Below, piece by piece: positions 43,668 through 53,494 of a DNA stretch of 64,000 nucleotides. Every line of letters starts with the position of its first letter. The stretch's first letter is position 1. The notes under the pieces were generated by a model that was not told the DNA's origin, did not search any database, and saw only the letters and a list, made by a program, of their open reading frames with translations. Position numbers and translations under genes: made by a program. Origin of the DNA: Aliivibrio finisterrensis (lineage in GTDB: Bacteria > Pseudomonadota > Gammaproteobacteria > Enterobacterales > Vibrionaceae); assembly GCF_008933155.1 (NCBI RefSeq), contig NZ_WBVP01000007.1, positions 1-64,000 on the forward strand, read 5' to 3'.

Positions 43668-45503
43668 TTATCCTTGTCCGGTAATGTGCATTTCAATCAG
43701 ATCCAAGAATGGATCGGCGTATTTCTCTAACTTCTTCTGACCTACGCCATTTACGGCAAGCATTTCACCATAGGATGTCGGTGTGATATCAGCCATGTCC
43801 ATTAAGGTCGCGTCACTGAAGACCACATAAGGTGGTAAGTCATCGCGATCTGCAATCGACTTTCTCAATTTACGTAACTTAGCAAACAGCTGCTTATCGT
43901 AATTACGGTTATTGAGTTTTTCTGATTTTGCTGTTTTCGCCGCAATATCTAAACGCGGAACAGCAAGCTCTAAGGCTTCTTGTCCTTTTAAGATAGGACG
44001 AGCTTCTTCTGTTAATTGTAAGGTCGAGTTTCGGGTAATATTCTGCGCTAATAATCCTTTATGGATCAGCTGGCGAATAATACTCACCCAATACTCATGG
44101 CTGTGTTCTTTACCAATACCATAAGTCGATAACTTATCATGGCCATGTTCACGGATACGGGCGATCTTTAGCCCTCGTAATACTTCCACCACATAGCCAA
44201 CACCAAAACCTTGGTTTACTCGATATACGCAAGATAATGCTTTTTGTGCAGCTTCTGTACCATCAAATTGTTTTGGTGGGTCTAAACAGACATCGCAGTT
44301 ACCGCAAGGCTTAGCGCTGTATTCTCCAAAGTAGTTTAATAGTACTTGGCGACGGCAAGTTTGGGCTTCAGCAAAAGCAGTCATGGCATTCAGTTTATGG
44401 CTTTCTACCAATTTTTGAGGACCTTCAGGCTTCTCTTCTACCAGTTTTCTTAGCCATACAATATCGGCAGGATCGTATAACATTACCGCTTCAGCAGGCA
44501 AACCATCACGCCCTGCTCGTCCTGTCTCTTGGTAGTAAGATTCAATGTTCTTAGGAATATCAAAGTGTGCGACAAAACGAACGTTTGATTTATTAATCCC
44601 CATACCAAAAGCAACCGTGGCTACCACGATCTGAATATCGTCTCGCTGAAACGCTTCTTGTACGTAGTTGCGCTCATCCAAATCCAAACCAGCGTGATAA
44701 GCCGCAGCTCGAATATGGTTATTGCAGAGCTTTTCCGTCAACATTTCTACTTTTTTACGACTGCCACAATAGATCACACCACACTGGTTTTTCTGTGTAG
44801 CAAGATAACGAACAATTTGACTTACTGGCTTGTGCTTTTCTAATACCGTATATCGGATATTTGGACGGTCAAAACTGCCCAAATATTCATGAGGATTCGG
44901 TAAAGAGAGACGATTTAAAATGTCTTTACGCGTAGCATCATCAGCTGTCGCGGTTAAGGCCATAATAGGAACAGCAGGAAAGCGTTGTTTAATCTGTCCA
45001 AGTGATGCGTATTCTGGACGGAAATCGTGACCCCATTGTGAAATACAGTGCGCTTCATCTACCGCTATCATGCACAAATTTAAGGAGGCTAAACGATCCA
45101 TAAAGTCACGCATCATCACGCGTTCAGGTGAAACATACAGCATTTTTACCACGCCAGAGTTAACACGATTCCAAATCGAAATTTGCTCTTCACGATCAAT
45201 GGTTGAGTTTAAACACTCCGCCTTTACGCCATTAGCTTTAAGTTGATCAACCTGGTCTTTCATCAATGAGATTAAAGGAGAAATAACCAAGGTTAACCCG
45301 TCAAAAACCAATGCGGGTATCTGATAACAGAGAGATTTACCACCGCCCGTTGGCATGATAACAAGGCTGTCTTTACCATCAAGGACGGCATTAATGACTT
45401 CTTCTTGTCCAACACGGAATTCTTGGTAGCCAAACACGTCTTTTAAAACGGTATAACTTGGCGATACCTGTTCCATTAACTGCTCTGCGATAATGCTGGA
45501 CAT
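43668..45503 (-). CDS. recQ: ATP-dependent DNA helicase RecQ
   Basis: A 611-residue 3'-5' helicase for recombination and replication repair. Walker [17 protein letters not shown] box [18 protein letters not shown], motif VI GRAGRDG, the RQC zinc site [12 protein letters not shown]...CGNCDVC, and a C-terminal HRDC domain (about 525-605: [33 protein letters not shown]). All four zinc cysteines are present. The gene is upstream of the small DUF gene. Confidence 0.97.
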   Translation of the reverse strand: MSSIIAEQLMEQVSPSYTVLKDVFGYQEFRVGQEEVINAVLDGKDSLVIMPTGGGKSLCYQIPALVFDGLTLVISPLISLMKDQVDQLKANGVKAECLNSTIDREEQISIWNRVNSGVVKMLYVSPERVMMRDFMDRLASLNLCMIAVDEAHCISQWGHDFRPEYASLGQIKQRFPAVPIMALTATADDATRKDILNRLSLPNPHEYLGSFDRPNIRYTVLEKHKPVSQIVRYLATQKNQCGVIYCGSRKKVEMLTEKLCNNHIRAAAYHAGLDLDERNYVQEAFQRDDIQIVVATVAFGMGINKSNVRFVAHFDIPKNIESYYQETGRAGRDGLPAEAVMLYDPADIVWLRKLVEEKPEGPQKLVESHKLNAMTAFAEAQTCRRQVLLNYFGEYSAKPCGNCDVCLDPPKQFDGTEAAQKALSCVYRVNQGFGVGYVVEVLRGLKIARIREHGHDKLSTYGIGKEHSHEYWVSIIRQLIHKGLLAQNITRNSTLQLTEEARPILKGQEALELAVPRLDIAAKTAKSEKLNNRNYDKQLFAKLRKLRKSIADRDDLPPYVVFSDATLMDMADITPTSYGEMLAVNGVGQKKLEKYADPFLDLIEMHITGQG

Positions 45504-45684
45504 AAAAAACTCATCAATACTATGGGAGGCTCATTCTACCTATGGTTATTGGTGAGGAAAAGAGCAATAGGAAAATACTAGGCACATTCGACACTCCCCT
45601 CTATACTTCGTCACATAATAACTCCTATAAGGTGTGATCATAAAAAGACCTTATCTATTACAATACTTCACTAAGAATTTGCTT

Positions 45685-46599
45685 ATGCCAACCACTGAAC
45701 TCGAACAACAGCGCACTCGCCAGGGTGTTTTTTTTGCTCTTGGTGCTTACACCATGTGGGGCATTGCACCTATTTATTTTAAAACCATCAGTGAAGTCTC
45801 GCCTTTTGAGATTTTAAGTCACCGTGTGATTTGGTCTTTCTTTTTTCTGGCTGGATTACTGTTTCTATCTAAAGGCTGGAAAACCGTTTCTAACACGTTA
45901 AAAGATAAGAAAAAAATGGCTTATCTGGCAACTACAGGATTATTAATAGGAACTAACTGGCTCATCTTTATTTGGGCTGTTACCGCCGATCATATGTTGG
46001 ATGCCAGCCTTGGGTATTTTATCAACCCTATTTTTAACGTCATGCTTGGAATGGTTTTCTTGGGTGAGAGATTGCGCAAACTACAGTGGCTTGCGGTTAC
46101 TTTTGCCGTCATTGGTGTGGTTATTCAGCTAGTCACTTTTGGCTCTATCCCTATCGTTGCATTAGCACTGGCTTGTAGTTTCGGTTCTTATGGTTTATTA
46201 CGTAAAAAAGTAGCGATGGATGCACAATCTGGCTTATTTATTGAAACTCTCGTTATGTTACCTATTGCTGCTGTTTATTTATTATTTATTGCAGACTCCC
46301 CAACCTCAAACTTTGCAGCAAATCCAATGACTCTAAATTTATTACTCGTTGCTGCGGGCATTATTACCACGGTACCTCTGCTTTGTTTTACCGGTGCTGC
46401 TACACGATTAAAACTATCGACGTTAGGGTTTTTCCAATACATAGGACCAAGTTTAATGTTTGTTCTTGCGGTTGGGCTTTACGGAGAGGAGTTTAGTGCA
46501 GATAAGGCAATTACCTTTGTCTTTATTTGGAGTGCTCTGATTGTATTTACTACCGATGCTATCTTGTTCAGAAAGAAAAAGAAGAAGATCAGGCATTAG
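45685..46599 (+). CDS. rarD: RarD/EamA-family transporter
   Basis: A 304-residue inner-membrane protein with about ten hydrophobic helices in two EamA-like halves. The N-terminal TRQGVFFALGAYTMWGIAPIYFK and HRVIWSFFF match E. coli RarD. The transported compound is unknown. The ATG at 45685 aligns with the family start; a longer frame from GTG 45634 would add 17 non-conserved residues. Divergent from recQ. Confidence 0.93.
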   Translation: MPTTELEQQRTRQGVFFALGAYTMWGIAPIYFKTISEVSPFEILSHRVIWSFFFLAGLLFLSKGWKTVSNTLKDKKKMAYLATTGLLIGTNWLIFIWAVTADHMLDASLGYFINPIFNVMLGMVFLGERLRKLQWLAVTFAVIGVVIQLVTFGSIPIVALALACSFGSYGLLRKKVAMDAQSGLFIETLVMLPIAAVYLLFIADSPTSNFAANPMTLNLLLVAAGIITTVPLLCFTGAATRLKLSTLGFFQYIGPSLMFVLAVGLYGEEFSADKAITFVFIWSALIVFTTDAILFRKKKKKIRH

Positions 46600-46615
46600 T
46601 TTTGATATTACGTTA

Positions 46616-46650
46616 ATAAAAAAGAGAGCAAATTCGCTCTCTTTTTTTAT
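46616..46650. terminator. bidirectional Rho-independent terminator, rarD/uvrD
   Basis: AAAAAAGAGAGC and GCTCTCTTTTTTT pair around a 6-base loop between convergent genes. A runs on one flank and T runs on the other allow termination in both directions. Confidence 0.92.
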
Positions 46651-46666
46651 TTTTAAATCACTTAAA

Positions 46667-48871
46667 TTACAGCGATTCTAATTTAGCGTATTGAGTGACT
46701 AACCACTTAATCCCTTCGCCATTAAAAGCAACTTGAACACGACCCTGTGGACCCGCCCCTTCAAAGTTGATAATGGTTCCTTCGCCAAACTTAGGATGCT
46801 TCACTCGCTGACCTAACGCATAACCCGTTTCATTAAAGTTATTATTCACCGCTTTTTGACCAAAACGGCTGTCTGAAGACGCGCCTTGCGAGCCATAGCT
46901 ACCGTACGAACCTGTGCGGCTGACTTTCGCTTTCATGCGAACTTCTTCAACACATTCCGTTGGGATCTCTTTAATAAAGCGCGATGGTTTATGGTATTTA
47001 TCTTGGCCATACAAACGACGCATCTCTGCATAAGTGATGTACAGTTTTTCCATCGCACGAGTCATACCGACATAACAAAGACGACGCTCTTCTTCTAAAC
47101 GTCCGGCTTCCTCTGCTGACATTTGGCTTGGGAACATGCCTTCCTCAACACCCACCATAAACACAAGCGGGAACTCTAGCCCTTTAGCACTGTGCAATGT
47201 CATCAGTTGAACGGCATCTTCAAACTCATCCGCCTGACCTTCACCCGCTTCTAATGCTGCGTGAGTTAAGAAAGCAGTGAGATCAGTCATCTCTTCTGCT
47301 TCTTCTGGCTTATCAAACTGACGAGTTGCGGTTACCAACTCTTCCAAGTTCTCAATACGCGCTTTTGATTTTTCGCCTTTCTCTTGCTCATACATAGCAA
47401 ACAGACCCGAGCTTTTAATCACTTGGTCAGTTTGTTCATGCAGACGACAGTCACGAGTATCGTCTTCTAGTGCATTAATTAGCTCGATAAAACGGCTTAA
47501 TGCACCAGCAGCACGACCCGGTAATACTTGCTCTTCAATTAAAGCGATACTCGCTTGCCACATGGTTGCACCACGCTCACGAGCAGCAAAACGAACCGTC
47601 TCTAATGTCTTATCACCTAAACCACGCGTTGGCGTATTAACAACACGCTCAAACGCAGCATCGTCATTACGGTTATTCATTAAACGCAAGTAAGACAAAG
47701 CATCTTTGATCTCTTGTCGTTCGAAGAATCGCATACCTCCGTAAATTCGGTACGGTAAGCCTGCTTGAATTAACGCTTCTTCAAGAACACGAGACTGGGC
47801 GTTATTACGGTATAGGAAAGCAGAGTCTTCCAATGCTCCACCGTTATCACGCCACTCTTTAATCTTACCCACAGCAAAGCGTGCTTCGTCTAATTCGTTA
47901 TACGCCGAATAAATAGAAATTAACTCGCCCTCAACGCCTTCAGTCCATAATTTCTTGCCCATGCGTTCAGTGTTGTTACTGATCAATTCATTGGCAGCGT
48001 TTAGAATATTGGCGGTTGAACGGTAGTTTTGCTCTAGGCGAATGGTTTTGGCACCAACAAATTCATCTAAGAATTTTTGAATGTTTTCAATCTGGGCACC
48101 ACGCCAACCATAAATCGATTGGTCATCATCACCCACGATCATCACATTACAATCTGAGCCAGCCATCATGCGTAACCACGCATATTGAATGTTGTTGGTA
48201 TCTTGGAATTCGTCGACCAAAATATGCTTAAAGCGCGCTTGGTAATGCTCACGAATATGCTTGTGATCACGCAGTAGTTCATGGGCACGAAGAAGAATTT
48301 CAGCAAAGTCGACTAAGCCAGCACGATCACACGCTTCTTGATACGCGGTATACACTTTTAGCCAAGTCTGAGCGATAGGATCATTAAAGGTGTTAATTTG
48401 ATGCGGACGCAAACCTTCATCTTTTTTGCCATTAATAAACCATGCAGCTTGGCGAGCTGGCCAGTTCTTATCATCTAGATTCTGGGCTTTGATCAAGCGT
48501 TTTAATAAACGTTGTTGATCGTCCGAATCGATAATTTGAAAGCCTTCAGGCAATTTTGCATCAAGATAATGAGCGCGAAGAATGCGGTGACAAATACCGT
48601 GGAAAGTACCATTCCACATACCGCCAGCACTGCCATGCATTAACTCTTCAATACGACCACGCATTTCAGCGGCGGCTTTATTGGTAAAGGTTACTGACAT
48701 GATTGAGAAAGGAGACGCTTGTTCGATTTGCATTAACCATGCGATACGATGCACAAGTACTCGAGTTTTACCACTACCGGCACCCGCAAGCACAAGCATG
48801 TTTTCTAACGGAGCGGCTACGGCTTCGCGTTGTTTGTCATTAAGACCATCAAGAAGAAAAGAAACGTCCAT
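46667..48871 (-). CDS. uvrD: DNA helicase II UvrD
   Basis: Superfamily 1 3'-5' helicase of nucleotide-excision and mismatch repair. Motif I LAGAGSGKTRVLVHR, motif II LVDEFQDTN, motif III VGDDDQSIYGWRGA, motif IV QNYRST, motif V LMTLHSAKGLEFPLVF and motif VI VGMTRAMEKL. A C-terminal Tudor-like domain (ALGQRVKHPKFGEGTIINFEG..., from about 685) contacts RNA polymerase. The ATG giving MDVSFLLDGL fits the family; the codon before it is GTG. 734 residues. Confidence 0.98.
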   Translation of the reverse strand: MDVSFLLDGLNDKQREAVAAPLENMLVLAGAGSGKTRVLVHRIAWLMQIEQASPFSIMSVTFTNKAAAEMRGRIEELMHGSAGGMWNGTFHGICHRILRAHYLDAKLPEGFQIIDSDDQQRLLKRLIKAQNLDDKNWPARQAAWFINGKKDEGLRPHQINTFNDPIAQTWLKVYTAYQEACDRAGLVDFAEILLRAHELLRDHKHIREHYQARFKHILVDEFQDTNNIQYAWLRMMAGSDCNVMIVGDDDQSIYGWRGAQIENIQKFLDEFVGAKTIRLEQNYRSTANILNAANELISNNTERMGKKLWTEGVEGELISIYSAYNELDEARFAVGKIKEWRDNGGALEDSAFLYRNNAQSRVLEEALIQAGLPYRIYGGMRFFERQEIKDALSYLRLMNNRNDDAAFERVVNTPTRGLGDKTLETVRFAARERGATMWQASIALIEEQVLPGRAAGALSRFIELINALEDDTRDCRLHEQTDQVIKSSGLFAMYEQEKGEKSKARIENLEELVTATRQFDKPEEAEEMTDLTAFLTHAALEAGEGQADEFEDAVQLMTLHSAKGLEFPLVFMVGVEEGMFPSQMSAEEAGRLEEERRLCYVGMTRAMEKLYITYAEMRRLYGQDKYHKPSRFIKEIPTECVEEVRMKAKVSRTGSYGSYGSQGASSDSRFGQKAVNNNFNETGYALGQRVKHPKFGEGTIINFEGAGPQGRVQVAFNGEGIKWLVTQYAKLESL

Positions 48872-48880
48872 CACATCACA

Positions 48881-48896
48881 CTGGTTATTTATACAT
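48881..48896 (-). promoter_or_regulatory. candidate LexA (SOS) box before uvrD
   Basis: CTGGTTATTTATACAT matches the 16-base LexA consensus at 12 positions, with CTG at one end but CAT instead of CAG at the other. It lies 9 bases upstream of the uvrD ATG on the appropriate side; uvrD is SOS-regulated in E. coli. Confidence 0.4.
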
Positions 48897-48965
48897 GTGA
48901 GTGAAGTATATACTGAAATGAAGTGAGACCCAAACGCCGAGGGGGGATTTGCCTTTAATTGAGCA

Positions 48966-48992
48966 AAGCTAAGACTGACTTCGACTTAGCTT
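48966..48992 (-). terminator. weak hairpin after cyaA
   Basis: AAGCTAAG and CTTAGCTT face each other around an 11-base loop, about 30 bases past the cyaA stop. There is no strong T tract, so its strength is doubtful. Confidence 0.4.
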
Positions 48993-49022
48993 ACGTCCCT
49001 TCGCTTTAGTTTATAAGAAAGC

Positions 49023-51539
49023 TTAGACCGGTTTTGCCTTACATTGCTGCTGCCCACTACGGTAAGGTAAAATAGATGTCTCTTGCTCACCATTAGAGAC
49101 CACTTCATAAAACTGAGGTAAATTGAAGTTCACTTTATCTGGATTCGCTAAATCGACATTATTACGGCTTGAGGTGTAATAATGGTTAATGCTGTTGACC
49201 ATGTCATCTTTACTGCCATAACATTGATGGTAAATCTCAACCTTATTCTCTTCATCTAAGACGTAGATATTAAAGCCTTCATCCTGACTGTCATCAAAGA
49301 AGAACTGAATTAAACCTTCACTTGCAAACGAATCTACCGCTTCTGGAATAACGATACCACTGCTATCGCCAAGAGGAATAGTCGTTGAACCAATTGCTTT
49401 ATTGGTTGAAATACTCGAGTAGAATTGTACCGAATCTTCCAGTTTTTGAATCGAAACCCCACGACGCTCAAAGAATAAGCCATACATGGTCGAGCCAATC
49501 TTTATGCCTTTAAAACGACGACGTTTTTCGTTATTTTCAACTGGTTTTAGACGCAGTTCGATACACTCAGCCAGCAATTGATAAATATTATTACGAATAA
49601 TACCGCGCATCTGTTTGCTATAGCAGAAAACATCAACCGATTCGGGACGTGTTGCGTCTTGGTGCATTTTACATAGTACGGTTTTAAGCGCATCTAGAAT
49701 GGCGGTCTCACCACTAAAGTTAAGCGTTCTCACTTCATGCCATGAATTACGGTATACCAAGTCGACACTGCCGATCAGATTATTCTGCTCACTACCACAA
49801 CTGAAAATATCCGCATCCGTCTGATTCATACGTTCAGGCTTCATCTTCAATGTTTCTGTTGGGTCATTTTCTAAATTAATAAAAATAGAAAGCTGGCGAA
49901 CCTCACATGGACTACCCAACTCTTCTTTGGTTGGGTGTGGCATATGAACAGAAAAGGTATTTCTTAGATCACTGACCATTTGATAGAACTTATCAATGTT
50001 CAAATCAGCATCGCGAACCACGGCATCTAAACGCGTTGATTCGGTTAGTAAGCCATTAAAAAATGCCCATGCCACTAACTTACTCAAATATCGGTTATGC
50101 TCTAAGTGCTTTGCACCCATTAACTCTTTTGCAATTAATGGTTTTTTATAAACATACCAACCCGCTTTGTTAATACCGCCATCTTGCACTTCAACGAAGC
50201 TCAAATCTGCTTCATGTAAGTCAGGGGAAATTTGGGGGTTCAGTAAGGTCACCTTGCCTGGCAGCTCTTCAAATGCAGCATACAGCTTACGAGCAAGAAT
50301 ACTGATATCTTCGGGGCTAATCGACGACGTTATATCATTATTACGCGCAAAACGGATCAAGTTACGATAACTTTGCATTAACGCTTCTAGCAAGTCGTTA
50401 TGCGCTTTTTTAACTTGTTCCACCTTCCATGTACGACGAGAATCAAGCTCAACAATCGTCGCTTGAGGCCATCCCCACTGAGTCGTCAATTCTGTTAGCG
50501 CTTTACGGCGCCATTCAACAGAGCCTTGCCCTTGACGACGAGACAATTTCTCATGGGTTTTAAGGTAGAAACTACGGCGTACTAATTCTAAACGAGCCGG
50601 ATCATTGGTCCGCTCAAGATAACGCGTCACTTTTTCTAGCATCAGATAATACGCATCCATACCGTAGAGATCAGGCTCATCGGCAAAGAATCGACGTTTA
50701 CTATCAATACTTAATAATTGAGTGTGTGGGTATTCCCAAGAATAGGCTTCTAATAAGATCGCTTTTAGCACCGACTTAAACGGTGAATCAATACTCTTAT
50801 AGAGTTGCCATAAGCTAGAGCCAAAGTACTCTTCTGCTGGTATATGATTTAGGCGCCCAAAATCAATCCATTGATCTCTTTTTATTACACCTTGAGAGCA
50901 TAGCTGATCGACATATTCGTCATAACTCTCTTCCATTTCTGGTGGAATAATTTGCCATAACAGCTGCTGTCCACCGAGACATACTGCCGTTCGATAAAAT
51001 TCATCTAACAATAATAAGTGCTGGGAAGACCCGCAGTTATCGCCCGTCATCTCTTCTGAATACGCTTCACGAAAACGGTTTTGTTCCATTAAGAAAAAAT
51101 TTGCTTCAATATAAAATTGCTCTGCCCACTCTGTTAGCGCATCACACTTTTGCTGCAATAATACTTTTTTCTCTGCGGGAAGATCTTCTGGAATACAGAC
51201 CCATATATCAAGGTCACTGCCAATGGTTTGACCAATAGAAGAAGTACTACCCATAGAATACAAACCAAGGATACTGCCCTGATTAGAGGTAGATAAAGGA
51301 TAGCGAAGCGTCAGTTGAGCCATCCACTCACGCTGCTTCTTATTTGCATGAAACTGTTTAATACCGCTAGGTGCACCTTCAATAAAACCCGGAAGCTCCG
51401 AGTGATTAAAATGCAACAATAATGGCAATTGATGGAAAATCTCTTGCCCGAGTGGTTTCATTAATGCCAGCGCACGCTCTATACGTTGTTCCGTAAGGCG
51501 TTGCTGTCTAGCAATTAAAGTTTCAATATAGGTTTGCAA
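49023..51539 (-). CDS. cyaA: adenylate cyclase class I
   Basis: Makes cAMP for CRP control; activated by the glucose PTS. 838 residues. The N-terminal catalytic domain has the nucleotidyl-transferase motif GSTSSIGQTIGSDLDIWVCI with its D-x-D pair, and the C-terminal regulatory half runs to the end. The start is TTG at 51539, the only start that gives MQTYIETLIARQQRLTEQRIER, the class I N-terminus; E. coli cyaA also uses UUG. Divergent from hemC, with a CRP site between. Confidence 0.97.
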   Translation of the reverse strand: MQTYIETLIARQQRLTEQRIERALALMKPLGQEIFHQLPLLLHFNHSELPGFIEGAPSGIKQFHANKKQREWMAQLTLRYPLSTSNQGSILGLYSMGSTSSIGQTIGSDLDIWVCIPEDLPAEKKVLLQQKCDALTEWAEQFYIEANFFLMEQNRFREAYSEEMTGDNCGSSQHLLLLDEFYRTAVCLGGQQLLWQIIPPEMEESYDEYVDQLCSQGVIKRDQWIDFGRLNHIPAEEYFGSSLWQLYKSIDSPFKSVLKAILLEAYSWEYPHTQLLSIDSKRRFFADEPDLYGMDAYYLMLEKVTRYLERTNDPARLELVRRSFYLKTHEKLSRRQGQGSVEWRRKALTELTTQWGWPQATIVELDSRRTWKVEQVKKAHNDLLEALMQSYRNLIRFARNNDITSSISPEDISILARKLYAAFEELPGKVTLLNPQISPDLHEADLSFVEVQDGGINKAGWYVYKKPLIAKELMGAKHLEHNRYLSKLVAWAFFNGLLTESTRLDAVVRDADLNIDKFYQMVSDLRNTFSVHMPHPTKEELGSPCEVRQLSIFINLENDPTETLKMKPERMNQTDADIFSCGSEQNNLIGSVDLVYRNSWHEVRTLNFSGETAILDALKTVLCKMHQDATRPESVDVFCYSKQMRGIIRNNIYQLLAECIELRLKPVENNEKRRRFKGIKIGSTMYGLFFERRGVSIQKLEDSVQFYSSISTNKAIGSTTIPLGDSSGIVIPEAVDSFASEGLIQFFFDDSQDEGFNIYVLDEENKVEIYHQCYGSKDDMVNSINHYYTSSRNNVDLANPDKVNFNLPQFYEVVSNGEQETSILPYRSGQQQCKAKPV

Positions 51540-51614
51540 ATAGAAAGCCTAGTTCATCTTTGTCATCAGTGATGACGGTTAATATTGAATATCATTTATT
51601 CAATACCGACTGTA

Positions 51615-51636
51615 AAACGTGATCAAGATAACACTT
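51615..51636. promoter_or_regulatory. CRP-binding site between cyaA and hemC
   Basis: The 22-base symmetric site has core CGTGATCAAGATAACAC and matches the CRP consensus at 18 of 22 positions. It lies in the 255-bp divergent region, 76-97 bases upstream of the cyaA start codon, where CRP feedback represses cyaA in E. coli. Confidence 0.75.
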
Positions 51637-51794
51637 TTCATTGTGCTCGTAAAGTTTACACGCTTACAACAATATGGGTGCCCATACCATTTGGGTGTCG
51701 TTTTTAACCTATAATCACACTGTTGTCATCCTGTATTTTCACCTCACCCTCAAGTAGTGATAGGATAAGGTAATTATTTTGATCGGATATTACT

Positions 51795-52730
51795 ATGTCA
51801 CAGCAATTACCAGTTCGAATTGCCACTCGCAAAAGCCCTCTGGCTCTATGGCAAGCACACTTTGTTAAAGATGCACTGCAAACACTTCATCCAGGTTTGG
51901 AAGTAGAATTAGTTACAATGGTAACTAAAGGCGACATCATTCTTGATACGCCATTAGCAAAAGTAGGCGGAAAAGGATTATTCGTAAAAGAACTTGAAGT
52001 GGCTATGTTAGAAGGCCGTGCTGACCTTGCGGTTCACTCAATGAAAGATGTTCCTGTTGAGTTTCCTGAAGGATTAGGCTTAGTGACAATTTGTGAGCGT
52101 GAAGATCCACGTGATGCATTTGTCTCAAATACTTACACTTGCATTGAAGACTTACCACTAGGTTCGGTTGTTGGTACTTGTAGCTTGCGTCGTCAATGTC
52201 AATTACAAGAAGCACGCCCTGACTTAATTATTAAAGAACTACGTGGCAATGTAGGCACTCGTCTACAAAAATTAGACGACGGTAATTATGATGCGATCAT
52301 TCTTGCGTGTGCCGGTCTTATCCGTCTTGGTCTAGAAGATAGAATCAAAAGCTCAATTGAACCAGAACAATCGCTACCTGCCGTTGGTCAAGGTGCGGTG
52401 GGCATCGAAACTCGTTTGGACGATACTCGTATTCGAGCACTACTTGAACCATTAAACCACCCAGAAACCGCGCATCGAGTATTGTGTGAGCGCGCAATGA
52501 ATAACCGTCTTGAAGGTGGCTGTCAGGTTCCTATCGGTAGCTACTCTCTTATTGATGGTGACCAAATCTGGTTACGCGCGTTAGTTGGTGAGCCTGATGG
52601 TTCTATCATGGTACGTGGTGAAATTACAGGGTCTGTATCAGACGCCGAAGCATTGGGTACACAACTGGCTGAACAGTTACTTAACGATGGCGCGAAAGAT
52701 ATTTTAGACCGCCTCTACGCTGACGCTTAA
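51795..52730 (+). CDS. hemC: porphobilinogen deaminase (hydroxymethylbilane synthase)
   Basis: Condenses four porphobilinogens into hydroxymethylbilane. The 311-residue protein has the family start [15 protein letters not shown], the cofactor-site arginines in [11 protein letters not shown] and LRGNVGTRL, and the dipyrromethane-binding cysteine in [10 protein letters not shown]. First of four tightly packed genes; hemD starts 2 bases after its stop. Divergent from cyaA, as in E. coli. Confidence 0.98.
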   Translation: MSQQLPVRIATRKSPLALWQAHFVKDALQTLHPGLEVELVTMVTKGDIILDTPLAKVGGKGLFVKELEVAMLEGRADLAVHSMKDVPVEFPEGLGLVTICEREDPRDAFVSNTYTCIEDLPLGSVVGTCSLRRQCQLQEARPDLIIKELRGNVGTRLQKLDDGNYDAIILACAGLIRLGLEDRIKSSIEPEQSLPAVGQGAVGIETRLDDTRIRALLEPLNHPETAHRVLCERAMNNRLEGGCQVPIGSYSLIDGDQIWLRALVGEPDGSIMVRGEITGSVSDAEALGTQLAEQLLNDGAKDILDRLYADA

Positions 52731-52732
52731 CG

Positions 52733-53494
52733 ATGACGATTTTGGTGACTCGCCCTGAGCAAGAGAGCCAAGCATTGTGTGATGCCCTGAATCAATTAGG
52801 GCATCCTGCTATTTCTCACCCGTTGTTAACTATCCATCCCGGTAATGAACTCTCTCAACTTCCAGAACTTTTCTCACCACTCTCTGATGGGGATTTCCTT
52901 ATTGCGGTCAGTCAGCACGCTGTCGAACACACTCAAAATTACTTGCAACATCACCAAATTGAGTGGAAAAAAGGGCTAAATTATCTTGCTGTTGGTCAAA
53001 AGAGCGCCCAACACCTCAGAACCTATATTTCAGATGCAGTACACTTCCCAACACCGAGCGACAGTGAACATTTATTAGCGCTTCCAGTGCTAAACCGTGT
53101 GGCAGGTAAGAAAGTACTTATTTTACGAGGAAACGGGGGACGTGATCTAATTTATCAAGCACTTGAAGCACTCGGTGCAGAAGTAAATTACTGTGAAGTT
53201 TATCAACGTAAAATGACGCCTTTTGATGGCAAACTCAATGCCCAAAAATGGCAATCACAAAACATCAATACCATAATTATCACCAGCGGAGAGCAACTGT
53301 CGTTTTTCACCTCTCAATTTGCTGGAACAGACTTAGATTGGGTGCTGCACTGTCGATTGTTAGTGCCTAGCGAACGAATTAACCTACTTGGACAACAACT
53401 TGGTTATCAACATATTGAAACGGTTGGCGGAGCCTCTAATTCCGACTTGCTGCACTATATCTGTGAGCATCATCATGATGGGATTTTCAAATGA
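52733..53494 (+). CDS. hemD: uroporphyrinogen-III synthase
   Basis: Cyclises hydroxymethylbilane to uroporphyrinogen III. 253 residues, with the N-terminal MTILVTRPEQESQALCDAL and the middle VLILRGNGGRDLIYQALEALGAEV of the family; HemD sequences are otherwise poorly conserved. Position directly after hemC confirms it. Overlaps hemX by 4 bases (ATGA). Confidence 0.96.
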   Translation: MTILVTRPEQESQALCDALNQLGHPAISHPLLTIHPGNELSQLPELFSPLSDGDFLIAVSQHAVEHTQNYLQHHQIEWKKGLNYLAVGQKSAQHLRTYISDAVHFPTPSDSEHLLALPVLNRVAGKKVLILRGNGGRDLIYQALEALGAEVNYCEVYQRKMTPFDGKLNAQKWQSQNINTIIITSGEQLSFFTSQFAGTDLDWVLHCRLLVPSERINLLGQQLGYQHIETVGGASNSDLLHYICEHHHDGIFK

